This document shows positions 1 through 8,247 of a DNA stretch of 64,000 nt, one piece after another. This stretch comes from Calditrichota bacterium (GTDB lineage: Bacteria > Calditrichota > Calditrichia > Calditrichales > Calditrichaceae). The stretch's first letter is position 1. Every line of letters begins with the position of its first letter. Under the pieces are notes generated by a model. The model had not been told where the DNA came from and searched no databases. It saw nothing but the letters and a program-made list of their open reading frames with translations. Location of the stretch: contig JAJRSO010000002.1 of assembly GCA_024278755.1 (NCBI GenBank), positions 62,001-126,000 of the forward strand, given 5' to 3'. Both the position numbers and the translations under genes were made by a program.

Positions 1-92
1 TTCCATAAAAAGACATAAGAAACAAGACGGACTTCAATAAAGGCAATGTTTTTTGAAAATCTTGTATCTTGCGTCTTTTGTCATTTGTCTTT

Positions 93-632
93 TTATTTAT
101 CTGCCAACATGCCTATGGTGTGTATAATCGTTTCATCATCGGCCAAACCGCCCATACCTTCGTCGCCGTCGGCTAATTTTTTAGACACCGGCTGAATGAG
201 AGTCACATCGTATATTTCGGCGACCTGCCGGATATGCCGAGCTGTTAAGGGATTCTCCCACATGGCCGTATTCATGGCCGGCGCTAATAGAAGCGGTTTG
301 TTGTCCAAAGCCCGTACGGTGGATGTGAGCAGATTATCGCAAAGACCGTTAGCGATTTTTGCCAGGGTGTTGGCCGTAAGCGGAGCGATTAAAAGTATAT
401 CGCACCATTTGGCCAGTTCGATATGCGGTACTTGTTTTGTGTTGCCCCATTCTTGCGCATCCGTGTAACAGGTGTTTTTACTCATTACGGCCAGCGCCTG
501 CGGGGCAACAAAGGCTCTGGCGTGTTCAGTGACAATGGTATTAATTTCGTGTCCCTGCTTGCTGAGCTGCGAAATTAGATTCGGCAAACGGTAGGCGGCG
601 ATGGATGAGGTAATTCCGATGAGAATGTTCAT
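93..632 (-). CDS. CoaC-like flavoprotein (phosphopantothenoylcysteine decarboxylase domain only)
   Basis: A 179-residue flavoprotein of the HFCD family. In CoA synthesis this fold decarboxylates 4'-phosphopantothenoylcysteine using FMN. Visible family motifs are the N-terminal GITSSIAAY flavin-binding start, the active-site His in HIELAKW, and PAMNTAMW. Only the CoaC half is present; most bacteria fuse it to CoaB (PPC synthetase), and no CoaB follows within the 92 bases left at the window edge. The flap that normally reads ACGD and supplies the catalytic Cys reads ADGD here (confirmed from the bases near 165-176), so the usual reductive Cys is missing. It could therefore be a divergent CoaC or another HFCD decarboxylase. 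Family is clear; exact substrate is uncertain. Confidence 0.8.
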   Translation of the reverse strand: MNILIGITSSIAAYRLPNLISQLSKQGHEINTIVTEHARAFVAPQALAVMSKNTCYTDAQEWGNTKQVPHIELAKWCDILLIAPLTANTLAKIANGLCDNLLTSTVRALDNKPLLLAPAMNTAMWENPLTARHIRQVAEIYDVTLIQPVSKKLADGDEGMGGLADDETIIHTIGMLADK

Positions 633-876
633 AAGGTTCTTTATCTTTTAATTATACGAAACCGCAGTATATTGATTTTTAAGAAGGGAAGCAACAACCT
701 GCGGAAAAATTTAAATGGTAGGTTTTGGGTTTTAAATGGGAAAAAATCCCCATGCGGTTTACCTTCTTGGTGAAAAAGTAACGATGGGATTCGGAAAGCG
801 TTACAAACCGCTTAAGAATTTGTACTAATTGATTGCAGGAATGAACTTTACGAATCTTCTAAGGATTCCGTATAGG

Positions 877-1503
877 CTAAGTAATTTTTAAGATGCCGCG
901 TAAAATGGGCGTTAAACCGCCGAAGAAAAATTCCACGGCGATTACCATTACAATTAATCCCATGATGCGCATTAGTACTTTATTGCCGTTATCGCCGAGA
1001 AAGTCGAAAATGCGTCGGGCGCTTAACAGTACAATCCATGTAAGCAGGATAACGAATAAAATGGAAAGCAGTAAAATTCCTTTTTGTTCCCAGTTGGCGC
1101 TTTCCTGCATAAACACGATAACGGCGGTAATGGCGCCAGGTCCGCAAATAACAGGGATGGCCAACGGCGTAATGGCCACATCGTGATCGGTCACCTCCTC
1201 GGTGCTGGCGGTTTTGGTTTTACTGATCCGGGCCAGCAGCATATCGTAGCCCATAATAAAAAAGATAATACCGCCGACAATCTTTAAGCTATTTACGGAA
1301 ATAGCAAAGAAATCGAAAATAAACTTTCCGCTGAAAGCAAAAATAATGAGAATGATAAAAGCGGTGATTGTGGCTTTAAAAGCAATAAAACGCGCCTCTT
1401 TAACCGGCAGATCCTCGGTAAGGGCAATATAAACCGGGATGACCCCCAGCGGGTTCATCATGGTGAAGAGAGAAGTAAAAGTAAGTAAGGCAAATTCTAA
1501 CAT
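877..1503 (-). CDS. MarC/YhgN-family integral membrane protein
   Basis: A 208-residue, very hydrophobic protein with about six membrane spans. The family signatures MNPLGVIPVY near the N terminus and ITPLAIPVICGPGAIT in the middle place it in the MarC (UPF0056) family. These inner-membrane proteins have no firmly established transport substrate; the old link to multiple antibiotic resistance has not held up. The gene lies downstream of the POT transporter on the same strand, but a strong terminator-like hairpin sits 13 bases upstream of its ATG and no Shine-Dalgarno sequence is visible there. Expression is therefore either low, read-through dependent or driven in an unusual way. Confidence 0.88.
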   Translation of the reverse strand: MLEFALLTFTSLFTMMNPLGVIPVYIALTEDLPVKEARFIAFKATITAFIILIIFAFSGKFIFDFFAISVNSLKIVGGIIFFIMGYDMLLARISKTKTASTEEVTDHDVAITPLAIPVICGPGAITAVIVFMQESANWEQKGILLLSILFVILLTWIVLLSARRIFDFLGDNGNKVLMRIMGLIVMVIAVEFFFGGLTPILRGILKIT

Positions 1504-1511
1504 AGAATATC

Positions 1512-1544
1512 AAAAAGCAGGGAATGCATACGTGCATTCCCTGC
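1512..1544 (-). terminator. Perfect 12-bp stem with T tract between the POT gene and marC
   Basis: GCAGGGAATGCA (1517-1528) and TGCATTCCCTGC (1533-1544) are exact inverted repeats with a 4-base loop. Read on the minus strand the stem is followed by TTTTTG, the form of an intrinsic terminator for the POT gene that stops at 1559. It ends just before the marC start, so it may act as an attenuator for that gene. Confidence 0.75.
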
Positions 1545-1558
1545 GGACAAATAATGTG

Positions 1559-2845
1559 TTAAGCGCCTTCTGTGGCGTGTTTTAGTTTATTTAGTACGAT
1601 TCGCACCATTAACGCAGACAGAAATAGCAGAACGGTAAGGATGGTAAAAAACATCGTATGCGATAAGGTATTATAAAATCCTCCGATAAAACCGGAAAGA
1701 TAATTACCGATCGCCGTTGCGCCAAACCAGCCGCCCATCATCAAGCCGCGCATGCGAGCCGGCGCTACTTTGGAGACAAATGAAAGCCCCATAGGGCTTA
1801 AAAACAATTCACCGATGGTTACCACAAAATAGGATGAAATCAGCCAGTTTGGCGACATATTGTTGGCGTCTGCGTTTCCACCCATACTGGAAGCTACTAC
1901 CATTATAACCATTGCCAGTCCGGAAATAAACATTCCAATACCGATTTTCGCCGGGCTGGACGGTTCTTTATCCCGTTTGCGGAGCCAGTTAAAGAAAGGT
2001 ACGATGAGTGGCGTTAGAATAAGGATAAAAAGCGGATTAAATGTTGCGTAGGTTTCCGGTTTAAGCCAATCAAGCATTACGGTGGAACGTTGGGCAAACA
2101 GGGTTAAGGCAAAACCATTCTGATGGAAGGACATCCAAAAGAAAATCACGATTGCAAAGATAATCCCCAAAGCAACGATACGTTCTTTTTCCTGTTCCTT
2201 TGTGATATTGGTATCTTCCTGAGCCTTCTGATTTTCTTTCCCGGCTTCATGCTTATTATCGGCGTGAATATAATTTTTCTTCCAAATTTCAAAAACAACG
2301 ATGGAAAGAGCCATTCCAACGCCCGCTGCGGCAAAAGCGGAGTTGTAAGTTCCAAAATAATCATGTAAAAAAGTAGCCGCTAAAGGAGCGATAAAAGCGC
2401 CGAGATTGATTCCCATATAAAAAATATTGTAGCCTACATCTTTATACGGACTGCCCGGTTCGTATAAATTGCCCACGAGAACCGAGATATTCGCTTTAAA
2501 AAGTCCATTACCGAGAATCATTACAATGAGGGCAACGTAGAACAAGGCCACGGCATTGGGACCGGAAAAGGATAAAAGGATATAGCCGATTCCCATAATT
2601 ACAGCGCCGAGTAAAATGGATTTGCGGTACCCAAGATACTTATCGGCAATCCATCCGCCGGCAATGGGAGTAAAATATACGAAACCAAGATATAGTCCGT
2701 AAACCTGACCTTTATGTGCGTCGGTCCAGCCAAGGGTTTCATCCATATAGAGCGTAAAAACCGCCAGCATTGTGTAAAAACCGAAACGTTCCCACATTTC
2801 TGTAAAGAAAAGAGTCATCAGTCCTTTGGGGTGATTCTTTAACAT
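1559..2845 (-). CDS. POT-family proton-coupled di/tripeptide transporter
   Basis: A 428-residue major facilitator protein of the proton-dependent oligopeptide transporter (POT/PTR2) family, located in the inner membrane and importing di- and tripeptides with protons. The family signature ExxERFxxY appears as EMWERFGFYTM near residues 16-26, followed by the GGWIADKYLGYRK loop between helices 2 and 3. About twelve hydrophobic segments are visible, with a charged cytoplasmic loop rich in Lys, Glu and Asn around residues 195-220. A good ribosome site (AAAGGAGC) precedes the ATG. Partner genes in the window that would supply dipeptides are the S46 dipeptidyl-peptidase and the exported subtilase. 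Exact peptide preference cannot be read from sequence. Confidence 0.92.
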   Translation of the reverse strand: MLKNHPKGLMTLFFTEMWERFGFYTMLAVFTLYMDETLGWTDAHKGQVYGLYLGFVYFTPIAGGWIADKYLGYRKSILLGAVIMGIGYILLSFSGPNAVALFYVALIVMILGNGLFKANISVLVGNLYEPGSPYKDVGYNIFYMGINLGAFIAPLAATFLHDYFGTYNSAFAAAGVGMALSIVVFEIWKKNYIHADNKHEAGKENQKAQEDTNITKEQEKERIVALGIIFAIVIFFWMSFHQNGFALTLFAQRSTVMLDWLKPETYATFNPLFILILTPLIVPFFNWLRKRDKEPSSPAKIGIGMFISGLAMVIMVVASSMGGNADANNMSPNWLISSYFVVTIGELFLSPMGLSFVSKVAPARMRGLMMGGWFGATAIGNYLSGFIGGFYNTLSHTMFFTILTVLLFLSALMVRIVLNKLKHATEGA

Positions 2846-2941
2846 ATATGCTCCTTTATTGAGTTAGGTGTCTGAAAATAAACAACCAATATACTTAAAA
2901 TCGAAGTTGACGGCAATACCGGGTAAAGGGAGCTTTTTTTT

Positions 2942-4006
2942 TTAAGGCGTCTGCGGAAGTACCGGTAGGCGCAAGGAGAGCGAATAGGAGGTGTTGTTTT
3001 TTTGTTTGTTAAATGTAACCGTTTCGTTAAATGCTGTTTTTAATCGTTTGTGCAGCGTTTTCAGACCGAAACCACTGTTTTTACCTGAACATGATGCCGG
3101 ATTATACGGATTGCCAACAAGAATAAAAATGGAATGGGCATCATTTCGAATAATCATTTTTATCGTTCCGCCTGCAGATTGTGTTTCTATGCCATGCTTG
3201 ATGGCGTTTTCAATAAGCGGCAACAGGCTGAAGGGAGGAATTAAACAGTTTTGCGCATCATCATCAATTTTAAAGTCAAGTGAAAGACGTTTGCCGAGAC
3301 GGGTTTGCTCGATACTCAGATAATTTGAAATATGGTTGATTTCATCTTTAATGGTTGCCCATTCTTTTTCGGCGTAATGCAGGCTAAAGCGCAGGAAATC
3401 GGCCAGCATCAGTGTGAGTTCGGAAGCTTTTTCTGATTCGGTTCGAATTAAAGTATTAAGTGCGGTTAGGCTGTTAAACAAAAAATGGGGATGCACACTG
3501 AGACGCAAGGCATTTAATTCGGCTTTGGCGGCGGCCAGTCGGTTTTCTAACAAGGTCTGCTCGATTTGGTGCACGCGTTCGGACTCCAGATACAGATAGT
3601 GCAGTAAGACGGCAATGAAATAAAATAACAGACAGAAAACGGTATAGATGCCTGTGGACTGGTTAAACAGTTCCCGCCAGTGTATGGCTTTTGTGGCGAT
3701 AACCAGTCCTTCGCTGTACATCATGGTTAACTGCAGCCAAAAACCGGTAATCAAAACGGCAATAGCGAGATGCTTTATTAACGGAAGATATAAATTTGCC
3801 TCGGTAAGCGGGATGGATTTTGCAATAAAAAAATTAGAAAGTAAAATAAAAAATAAAACGATCAATGGCGGGACAGACAGGATTATTAAAAAAAGCCAGG
3901 CGTCTTCGGTTATGGAATGCTGAAAGAAAAGAAAGCCTGCAACTATCGTTAGCCAGCCGGTAAGGGCCAGCAAGAATATTCTTGGAGAAGAAAACAGCGG
4001 ATGCAT
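2942..4006 (-). CDS. LytS/YehU-type sensor histidine kinase
   Basis: A 354-residue membrane histidine kinase of the His_kinase (PF06580) class. The N-terminal ~150 residues contain about four hydrophobic spans. A short coiled region follows, then the phosphoacceptor motif SVHPHFLFNSL near residue 170, and a compact ATPase domain with PLIENAIKHGIE (N box) and GFGLKTLHKRL (G box). Such kinases normally phosphorylate a LytTR-domain regulator, but none is encoded next to it: the gene is followed by a 96-base gap and then the POT transporter. Its ATG overlaps the stop of the LiaF-like gene (TAATG), indicating translational coupling, so the pair probably senses cell-envelope state together. Confidence 0.9.
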   Translation of the reverse strand: MHPLFSSPRIFLLALTGWLTIVAGFLFFQHSITEDAWLFLIILSVPPLIVLFFILLSNFFIAKSIPLTEANLYLPLIKHLAIAVLITGFWLQLTMMYSEGLVIATKAIHWRELFNQSTGIYTVFCLLFYFIAVLLHYLYLESERVHQIEQTLLENRLAAAKAELNALRLSVHPHFLFNSLTALNTLIRTESEKASELTLMLADFLRFSLHYAEKEWATIKDEINHISNYLSIEQTRLGKRLSLDFKIDDDAQNCLIPPFSLLPLIENAIKHGIETQSAGGTIKMIIRNDAHSIFILVGNPYNPASCSGKNSGFGLKTLHKRLKTAFNETVTFNKQKNNTSYSLSLRLPVLPQTP

Positions 4007-4716
4007 TAATTACGCACCTCTAAGCCGCCCATTATCAAAGAACCTGTTATGGTCAGTCGTTTTCCGGCCGATGGGAAATCCTCTCCGTTGTTTGCCGTAT
4101 GCGCATTATAGGTCTTATCTTCCACTCCGCCTAAAATAGGCGTTGCCGATACATATAGGTGCCAGTGTTTTGGAATTCGTACTTCGAGGCCGCCCATCAG
4201 GGCAAATACATCAAGCACGGTTTCATTACCTTCCATTTCCGCATCGGTTAAATCGAGGGTTCCGCCTCCCATTACGGCGGTTATTTTACCTCCCGTAAAA
4301 TTTTTTGAATTAAAACGGTATTCTCCACCTCCGAGTATCATGGAGAGGTTTACCATATTCTGGCCGGAAATTTCGTTGCTTTTGCTTCTCGAGTGCTGCC
4401 GAAGCATTGAAGCCCCAATAAGAATCAAAAATACAGGCCATAGATCGCCAAAATCAAAATAAAAAAGATCAAGCGTGTTGCCCATAAATACAAGTCCTAC
4501 AAAAATTAATATAATTCCGGACAGGGGCTGCCGGTGAACAGACGGACGTATAAGCTGGCTGATTCCGATGAAAATGATAATAAGCGGCCACCATTCCCAG
4601 ATATTTATATGAATATCCATACCAAGATTTTCGGCTAACAAGACGATGCCCGCTATAATAATGGCCAGGGATAAAATGGAGCGTGTATTAAAAGGGCTGT
4701 TTTGGTAGTGTCCCAT
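4006..4716 (-). CDS. LiaF-like envelope stress membrane protein
   Basis: A 236-residue protein with four short hydrophobic segments in the first ~105 residues (DUF5668-type transmembrane part), followed by a beta-rich cytoplasmic domain of the cell-wall-active antibiotics response (LiaF C-terminal) type. The repeating glycine-rich turns LGGGEYRF, MGGGTLDLTD, MGGLEVRIPKHW and MGGLEVRN are typical of this domain. LiaF proteins restrain or tune a partner kinase during envelope stress. Here the partner is the overlapping LytS-type kinase. The start is supported by AAGGAGAAGGAA directly upstream of ATG. The function in this lineage is inferred from the family and the coupling. Confidence 0.85.
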   Translation of the reverse strand: MGHYQNSPFNTRSILSLAIIIAGIVLLAENLGMDIHINIWEWWPLIIIFIGISQLIRPSVHRQPLSGIILIFVGLVFMGNTLDLFYFDFGDLWPVFLILIGASMLRQHSRSKSNEISGQNMVNLSMILGGGEYRFNSKNFTGGKITAVMGGGTLDLTDAEMEGNETVLDVFALMGGLEVRIPKHWHLYVSATPILGGVEDKTYNAHTANNGEDFPSAGKRLTITGSLIMGGLEVRN

Positions 4717-4911
4717 TTCCTTCTCCTTAAAACGATTTGTTTTAGCAGTATGTACAAAAAAAACCCCAGAATGTTTAGGTTTTTTCGGCGAACAGCCTGT
4801 TTTTCTCGGTAAAAGACCTTGTTCAGAAGATGAACAGATAAAACCGGAAAATTTAGTTTTGTTTTTTCTATTTCGATAACAGTGTAAGCAGGAAGCTAAA
4901 GAAGGAAATAT

Positions 4912-5319
4912 ATGTATTCGGATTTGAATGATTTTTTACTGATAAACGGATTACAATCGGTAACAATACTTTTTAATGTAATTTCCAAATATAAAAACGG
5001 ATCGTGGCAAACGCTGGAAAGCAGCGATGGTTTTGAAATATTAACACGTTTGCGCCGGCAAAAAGGCCTTCGCATTGCCGAGGCGGATTTCACCCGCTGG
5101 GGAAATGACGCTGAACATTTGATGGATACTTATTATGTGGCCTCTGCGGATAATCTGTATATCAAAGATTTTTCATCGCTTAAGCAGATTATTATTCTGG
5201 CAATGCAAATAAAAAAAGAATTTACGAATGCTCAGATCTATATAAATAATTATTATGAATTAAATGGAGACACATCGGGACTGCTAAAATATATAAAGTT
5301 ATTGGAACAGGTTCACTAA
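4912..5319 (+). CDS. Hypothetical protein, 135 aa
   Basis: I do not recognise this family. The protein is soluble, with no signal peptide or membrane span, rich in Tyr, Asn and Ile, and mixed alpha/beta in character. The start is supported by GAAGGAAAT immediately upstream of ATG. The segment around residues 35-60 (sequence WQTLESSDGFE onward) is basic and may contact nucleic acid or a partner, but no known motif is visible. It stands alone, running toward the small Cys-rich gene on the other strand with a 4-base overlap of their ends. Coding is likely from its clean ribosome site and length. Confidence 0.6.
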   Translation: MYSDLNDFLLINGLQSVTILFNVISKYKNGSWQTLESSDGFEILTRLRRQKGLRIAEADFTRWGNDAEHLMDTYYVASADNLYIKDFSSLKQIIILAMQIKKEFTNAQIYINNYYELNGDTSGLLKYIKLLEQVH

Positions 5320-5534
5320 AACGATGTTGTCGGCCGCCGTGCGCCGTACTCAGCTTCGCAGGGGGCATTTTTTGTAACGTATTTGTTTAGCTTTTTGCAG
5401 TAAAGCGCCATAAATGTACGGCAGGTACCGGAACCGTCAAGGGCTGTTTCGGATGGAAATTCGGCAAATTCGCAGCGCAGATCACAGAATTTTATTTTAC
5501 TGCTGCTTACGCCCGCATTTTCGTTCACGATCAC
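5316..5534 (-). CDS. Small cysteine-rich protein, 72 aa
   Basis: A 72-residue protein with five cysteines arranged as CxxxC near residues 17-21, then single Cys in GTCRTF and ALYCKK, and a last one in KNAPC. The pattern, with conserved-looking DLRCEFA and NAPC, is what one expects of a small metal- or cluster-binding protein rather than a random frame. I believe similar short proteins exist in FCB bacteria but cannot name a family. There is no signal peptide, so it should be cytoplasmic. It is divergently oriented to the lipoprotein gene at 5674, sharing a 139-base region that holds a short tandem repeat. Function unknown. Confidence 0.5.
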   Translation of the reverse strand: MIVNENAGVSSSKIKFCDLRCEFAEFPSETALDGSGTCRTFMALYCKKLNKYVTKNAPCEAEYGARRPTTSF

Positions 5535-5611
5535 ATTCTCCCGCTCATTTTTTTCTAAATTAACTATAATGGGTTAAAATCTTAGGAATTTGTAAATTTT
5601 GCCGATTGCAA

Positions 5612-5635
5612 TAAAAGTAAAAGTAAAAGTAAAAG
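5612..5635. repeat. (TAAAAG)4 hexanucleotide tandem repeat
   Basis: Four perfect copies of TAAAAG lie 38 bases upstream of the lipoprotein start, in the spacer shared with the divergent Cys-rich gene. A change in copy number would alter promoter spacing. Confidence 0.85.
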
Positions 5636-5673
5636 TATATTACGTTTTAAGCAATAAATAAAATGGAGTTCAT

Positions 5674-5988
5674 ATGACAAAAATTCTTTTGCTGTTTTTG
5701 TTTCTGTTTTTAGCCGCTGCCTGTGTTTCCACCAAAGCGGTTTCCGAAGAGAACCAACCTCTGGTGGATGTTCTGGTGCAGGAATGGATGCATAAGCATG
5801 ATGCAAAAAGCGCTGAAAAACTTCCGGTTATTATTCAATCAAAAGAAGCTCTGGAAGGATACGGCTTTTTAAAAATGCTTAAAAAAAACTTTTACGGTGG
5901 GCAGGCTTCTTATATGGATTTGCAACGGTTACAAAAAGATGTCAAAGTCCTGCGTATCTACACAGGCAGAGAGAAACTTCTTAAATAA
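5674..5988 (+). CDS. Small lipoprotein, 104 aa, coupled to the exported subtilase
   Basis: The first 16 residues form a signal peptide ending in the lipobox LAAAC, so Cys17 would be lipidated and the 88-residue mature protein anchored to a membrane. The mature part is charged and helical (Lys, Glu, Leu rich) with no recognised domain. Its stop codon is only 14 bases from the true subtilase ATG at 6003, so the two are surely one transcription unit. A role as a membrane-anchored partner, chaperone or inhibitor of the protease is possible but is inference from position only. AATGGAGTTCAT supplies a GGAG ribosome site before the ATG. Confidence 0.75.
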   Translation: MTKILLLFLFLFLAAACVSTKAVSEENQPLVDVLVQEWMHKHDAKSAEKLPVIIQSKEALEGYGFLKMLKKNFYGGQASYMDLQRLQKDVKVLRIYTGREKLLK

Positions 5989-6002
5989 TGTTGGAGAAGA
6001 AT

Positions 6003-8129
6003 ATGCGTTTTGTCTTTTTATTTTTAGTTTTGGCCGGTCTTCTTCAGGCACAAATAATAGGGCCTTTTCTAAAGCATGAGGCGTCAAAGTCTTTGTTAAA
6101 ATCTTCGGCTGAGGATTATCCTTTAACCATTCGCGGTGAAGGTCGTTTTGTTGATGCGTTAACAAAATCGGGTTTTGCGGTACAGGCGTCCAATGGAAAC
6201 ATTGCCACGGTCATTGTACCGCGGGATCGATTAGAGGAATTATCTTCCATAAAAGAAATTCAAACGATCGAATTGGGGCCCAAAAGAAAACTCTATAATT
6301 CCAATGCGGTAATTTTCCAGAATGTGGGTGTCGCTTACAGCAAGGGATACACCGGTTCCGGAGTTATAATAGGTGTTGTGGATACAGGCATTGATTTTTA
6401 TAACCCCATGTTTCGGGATGCTTCCGGCAATACCCGGATTTTATATCTGTGGGATCAAACCGCTTCCGGAAGCGGGCCCTCCGGAACCGATTTTTCTAAC
6501 GGAGTCGAATATTCCCAGGCACAAATTAACCAGGATCTTGCATCCGGTTCGCCTCACTCTGTTGTTCCACAGAGAGATACCGAAGGACACGGCACGCATG
6601 TGGCCGGTTCCGCAGCCGGACGTCATCTAACGGCTTCGCCGGCCGATACTCTGCATGGCGGGGCGATGGACGCCAATCTGATTATTGTAAAAACAACGCT
6701 TTTGGGCGCCGATATTTCCAATGGTGTAAAATATATTTTTGACAAGGCAGCCGCTCTTAGCAAACCGTGCGTAATCAATTTGAGCCTTGGCAGCCAGTAC
6801 GGTCCCCACGACGGTACCGACGTGAACAGCGAGTTGATTGATGGTTATACCGGAGCGGGAAAAATTGTTGTGCGCGCAGCCGGAAACAATGGCGGCGATA
6901 AGGTACACTATTATGCAAAAAATGAAGTGTCGTCGGATGCTATTCAATTCGGCTATTCTTCGCTTGTAAATATGTGGCTGGAAGCCTATGATAATATTCA
7001 GAGTGTTTCATTGAGCTGGAACGGCGGTTCTATTTCTAACGTTACAAAAAACGCATATAAAGAAAATAATGGTATTAAGCTCTATCTCTATCCACCGGAT
7101 CCGGAAAATCAAAAGATAGCCGCTTATGTGGTGATGGAGAATGAAAATTTAAACTCGGAAACCTTTACCCTGACCCTAAATGGGTTATCCGATGATAGCG
7201 GTAACAATACTATCGAACGTCATGTATGGGCGGAGACGGATGTGATGAATGCTCCCTATGGCGCTTTTACGCAGGGTTCGGAATATGATTATAGCCACTA
7301 TCCGTATACACTGGCCAATGGCGCTTGTGCGCCAAAAGTAATTACGGTGGGCGCTTTTATAAGCCGTGAATCATGGACAGCTGTAAATAATGAACCGGGC
7401 CAAGCCTGGCATATTCCCGGCGCTGGCGCTGCCGGTGGAATCGCTGATTTCAGTTCCATCGGGCCCACGGCAAACGGATTACAAAAACCGGATATCATTG
7501 CCGGAGGTACAATGATTCTTTCGGCGCGCAGTTCGGACGCCACGTATTCGGACTATTATATTCCACAGGCGCCGTATACAGATGATTTTGCCTATATGCA
7601 AGGCACTTCGATGGCGTCTCCGGTGGCGGCGGGGGCCATCGCATTGCTGCTTGAAAAAAATCCGACCTGGACGCCGGCCGATTTATTAAGCTATTTAAAG
7701 ACCCATGCTCAGGGTACATACAATCCCCAGGGGTTGGCCAGTGCGCAAGTGGAGGTAAAAACGAATCCCAATAGTTGGGACCAGGTATTTGGCTGGGGAG
7801 CGGTGGATGTGACGGATGCGTTTGCTCCGCAGGCCATTGACGACCCGGATGTTTCTGTCCCGGCGGGCTATGCTCTGGAACAAAATTATCCCAATCCGTT
7901 TAATCCAAGTACGGCTATCAGCTATCAACTATCGGCTATCAGCGATGTACAATTAACGGTTTATAATGCTTTAGGGCAGAAAATCCGGACGCTGGTAAAC
8001 AGCAAACAGGAGGCCGGACCGCATACGGTTACTTTTAATGCCGCAGGATTGGCAAGCGGTGTTTACTATTATAAATTATCAGCCGGGAATAATACAATTC
8101 AAACCCGCAAGATGATTTTACTGCGCTAA
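6003..8129 (+). CDS. Secreted S8 subtilisin-like protease with T9SS C-terminal sorting domain
   Basis: I place the start at ATG 6003 (708 aa), because GGAGAAG precedes it, rather than at the in-frame ATG 5988 that lacks a ribosome site. A signal peptide of 16 residues ends QA, leaving Gln as mature residue 1. The S8 triad is visible as Asp127 (VVDTGID), His196 (GHGTHVAG) and Ser536 (GTSMASP). An insertion of roughly 200 residues with beta-sandwich character lies between the His and Ser blocks, as in lantibiotic- or C5a-like subtilases. The last ~85 residues carry YPNPFNPST and end in a GVYYYKL/RKMILLR pattern, the sorting domain used for T9SS export. The protein should be surface-attached or released and digest extracellular protein. 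Confidence 0.93.
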   Translation: MRFVFLFLVLAGLLQAQIIGPFLKHEASKSLLKSSAEDYPLTIRGEGRFVDALTKSGFAVQASNGNIATVIVPRDRLEELSSIKEIQTIELGPKRKLYNSNAVIFQNVGVAYSKGYTGSGVIIGVVDTGIDFYNPMFRDASGNTRILYLWDQTASGSGPSGTDFSNGVEYSQAQINQDLASGSPHSVVPQRDTEGHGTHVAGSAAGRHLTASPADTLHGGAMDANLIIVKTTLLGADISNGVKYIFDKAAALSKPCVINLSLGSQYGPHDGTDVNSELIDGYTGAGKIVVRAAGNNGGDKVHYYAKNEVSSDAIQFGYSSLVNMWLEAYDNIQSVSLSWNGGSISNVTKNAYKENNGIKLYLYPPDPENQKIAAYVVMENENLNSETFTLTLNGLSDDSGNNTIERHVWAETDVMNAPYGAFTQGSEYDYSHYPYTLANGACAPKVITVGAFISRESWTAVNNEPGQAWHIPGAGAAGGIADFSSIGPTANGLQKPDIIAGGTMILSARSSDATYSDYYIPQAPYTDDFAYMQGTSMASPVAAGAIALLLEKNPTWTPADLLSYLKTHAQGTYNPQGLASAQVEVKTNPNSWDQVFGWGAVDVTDAFAPQAIDDPDVSVPAGYALEQNYPNPFNPSTAISYQLSAISDVQLTVYNALGQKIRTLVNSKQEAGPHTVTFNAAGLASGVYYYKLSAGNNTIQTRKMILLR

Positions 8130-8222
8130 AAAACCGATTTCTTGTTCTTCGGGGAATATTGAAAACGTTGTGCGCCCTGTGGTTGAAATCAAAGCGCTTA
8201 ATTTGATTGGAAACAAAAAATG

Positions 8223-8247
8223 AGTCCGGCTTTTGCCGGACTTTTTT
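8223..8247 (+). terminator. Intrinsic terminator after the subtilase gene
   Basis: AGTCCGGC, a TTTT loop and GCCGGACT form an 8-bp stem followed by a T run. It ends the lipoprotein-subtilase transcript and overlaps the last codons of the convergent dCMP deaminase gene by two bases. Confidence 0.85.

Noticed and set aside
633-876. Possible gene or regulatory RNA in the 244-base gap between coaC-like and marC genes
   Set aside because: AT-rich with no start/ribosome site pair, no strong hairpin with T tract and no repeat.
5988-6002. ATG 5988 as start of the subtilase, overlapping the lipoprotein stop
   Set aside because: No ribosome site precedes it, while ATG 6003 has GGAGAAG and gives a clean signal peptide without the MLEKN extension.
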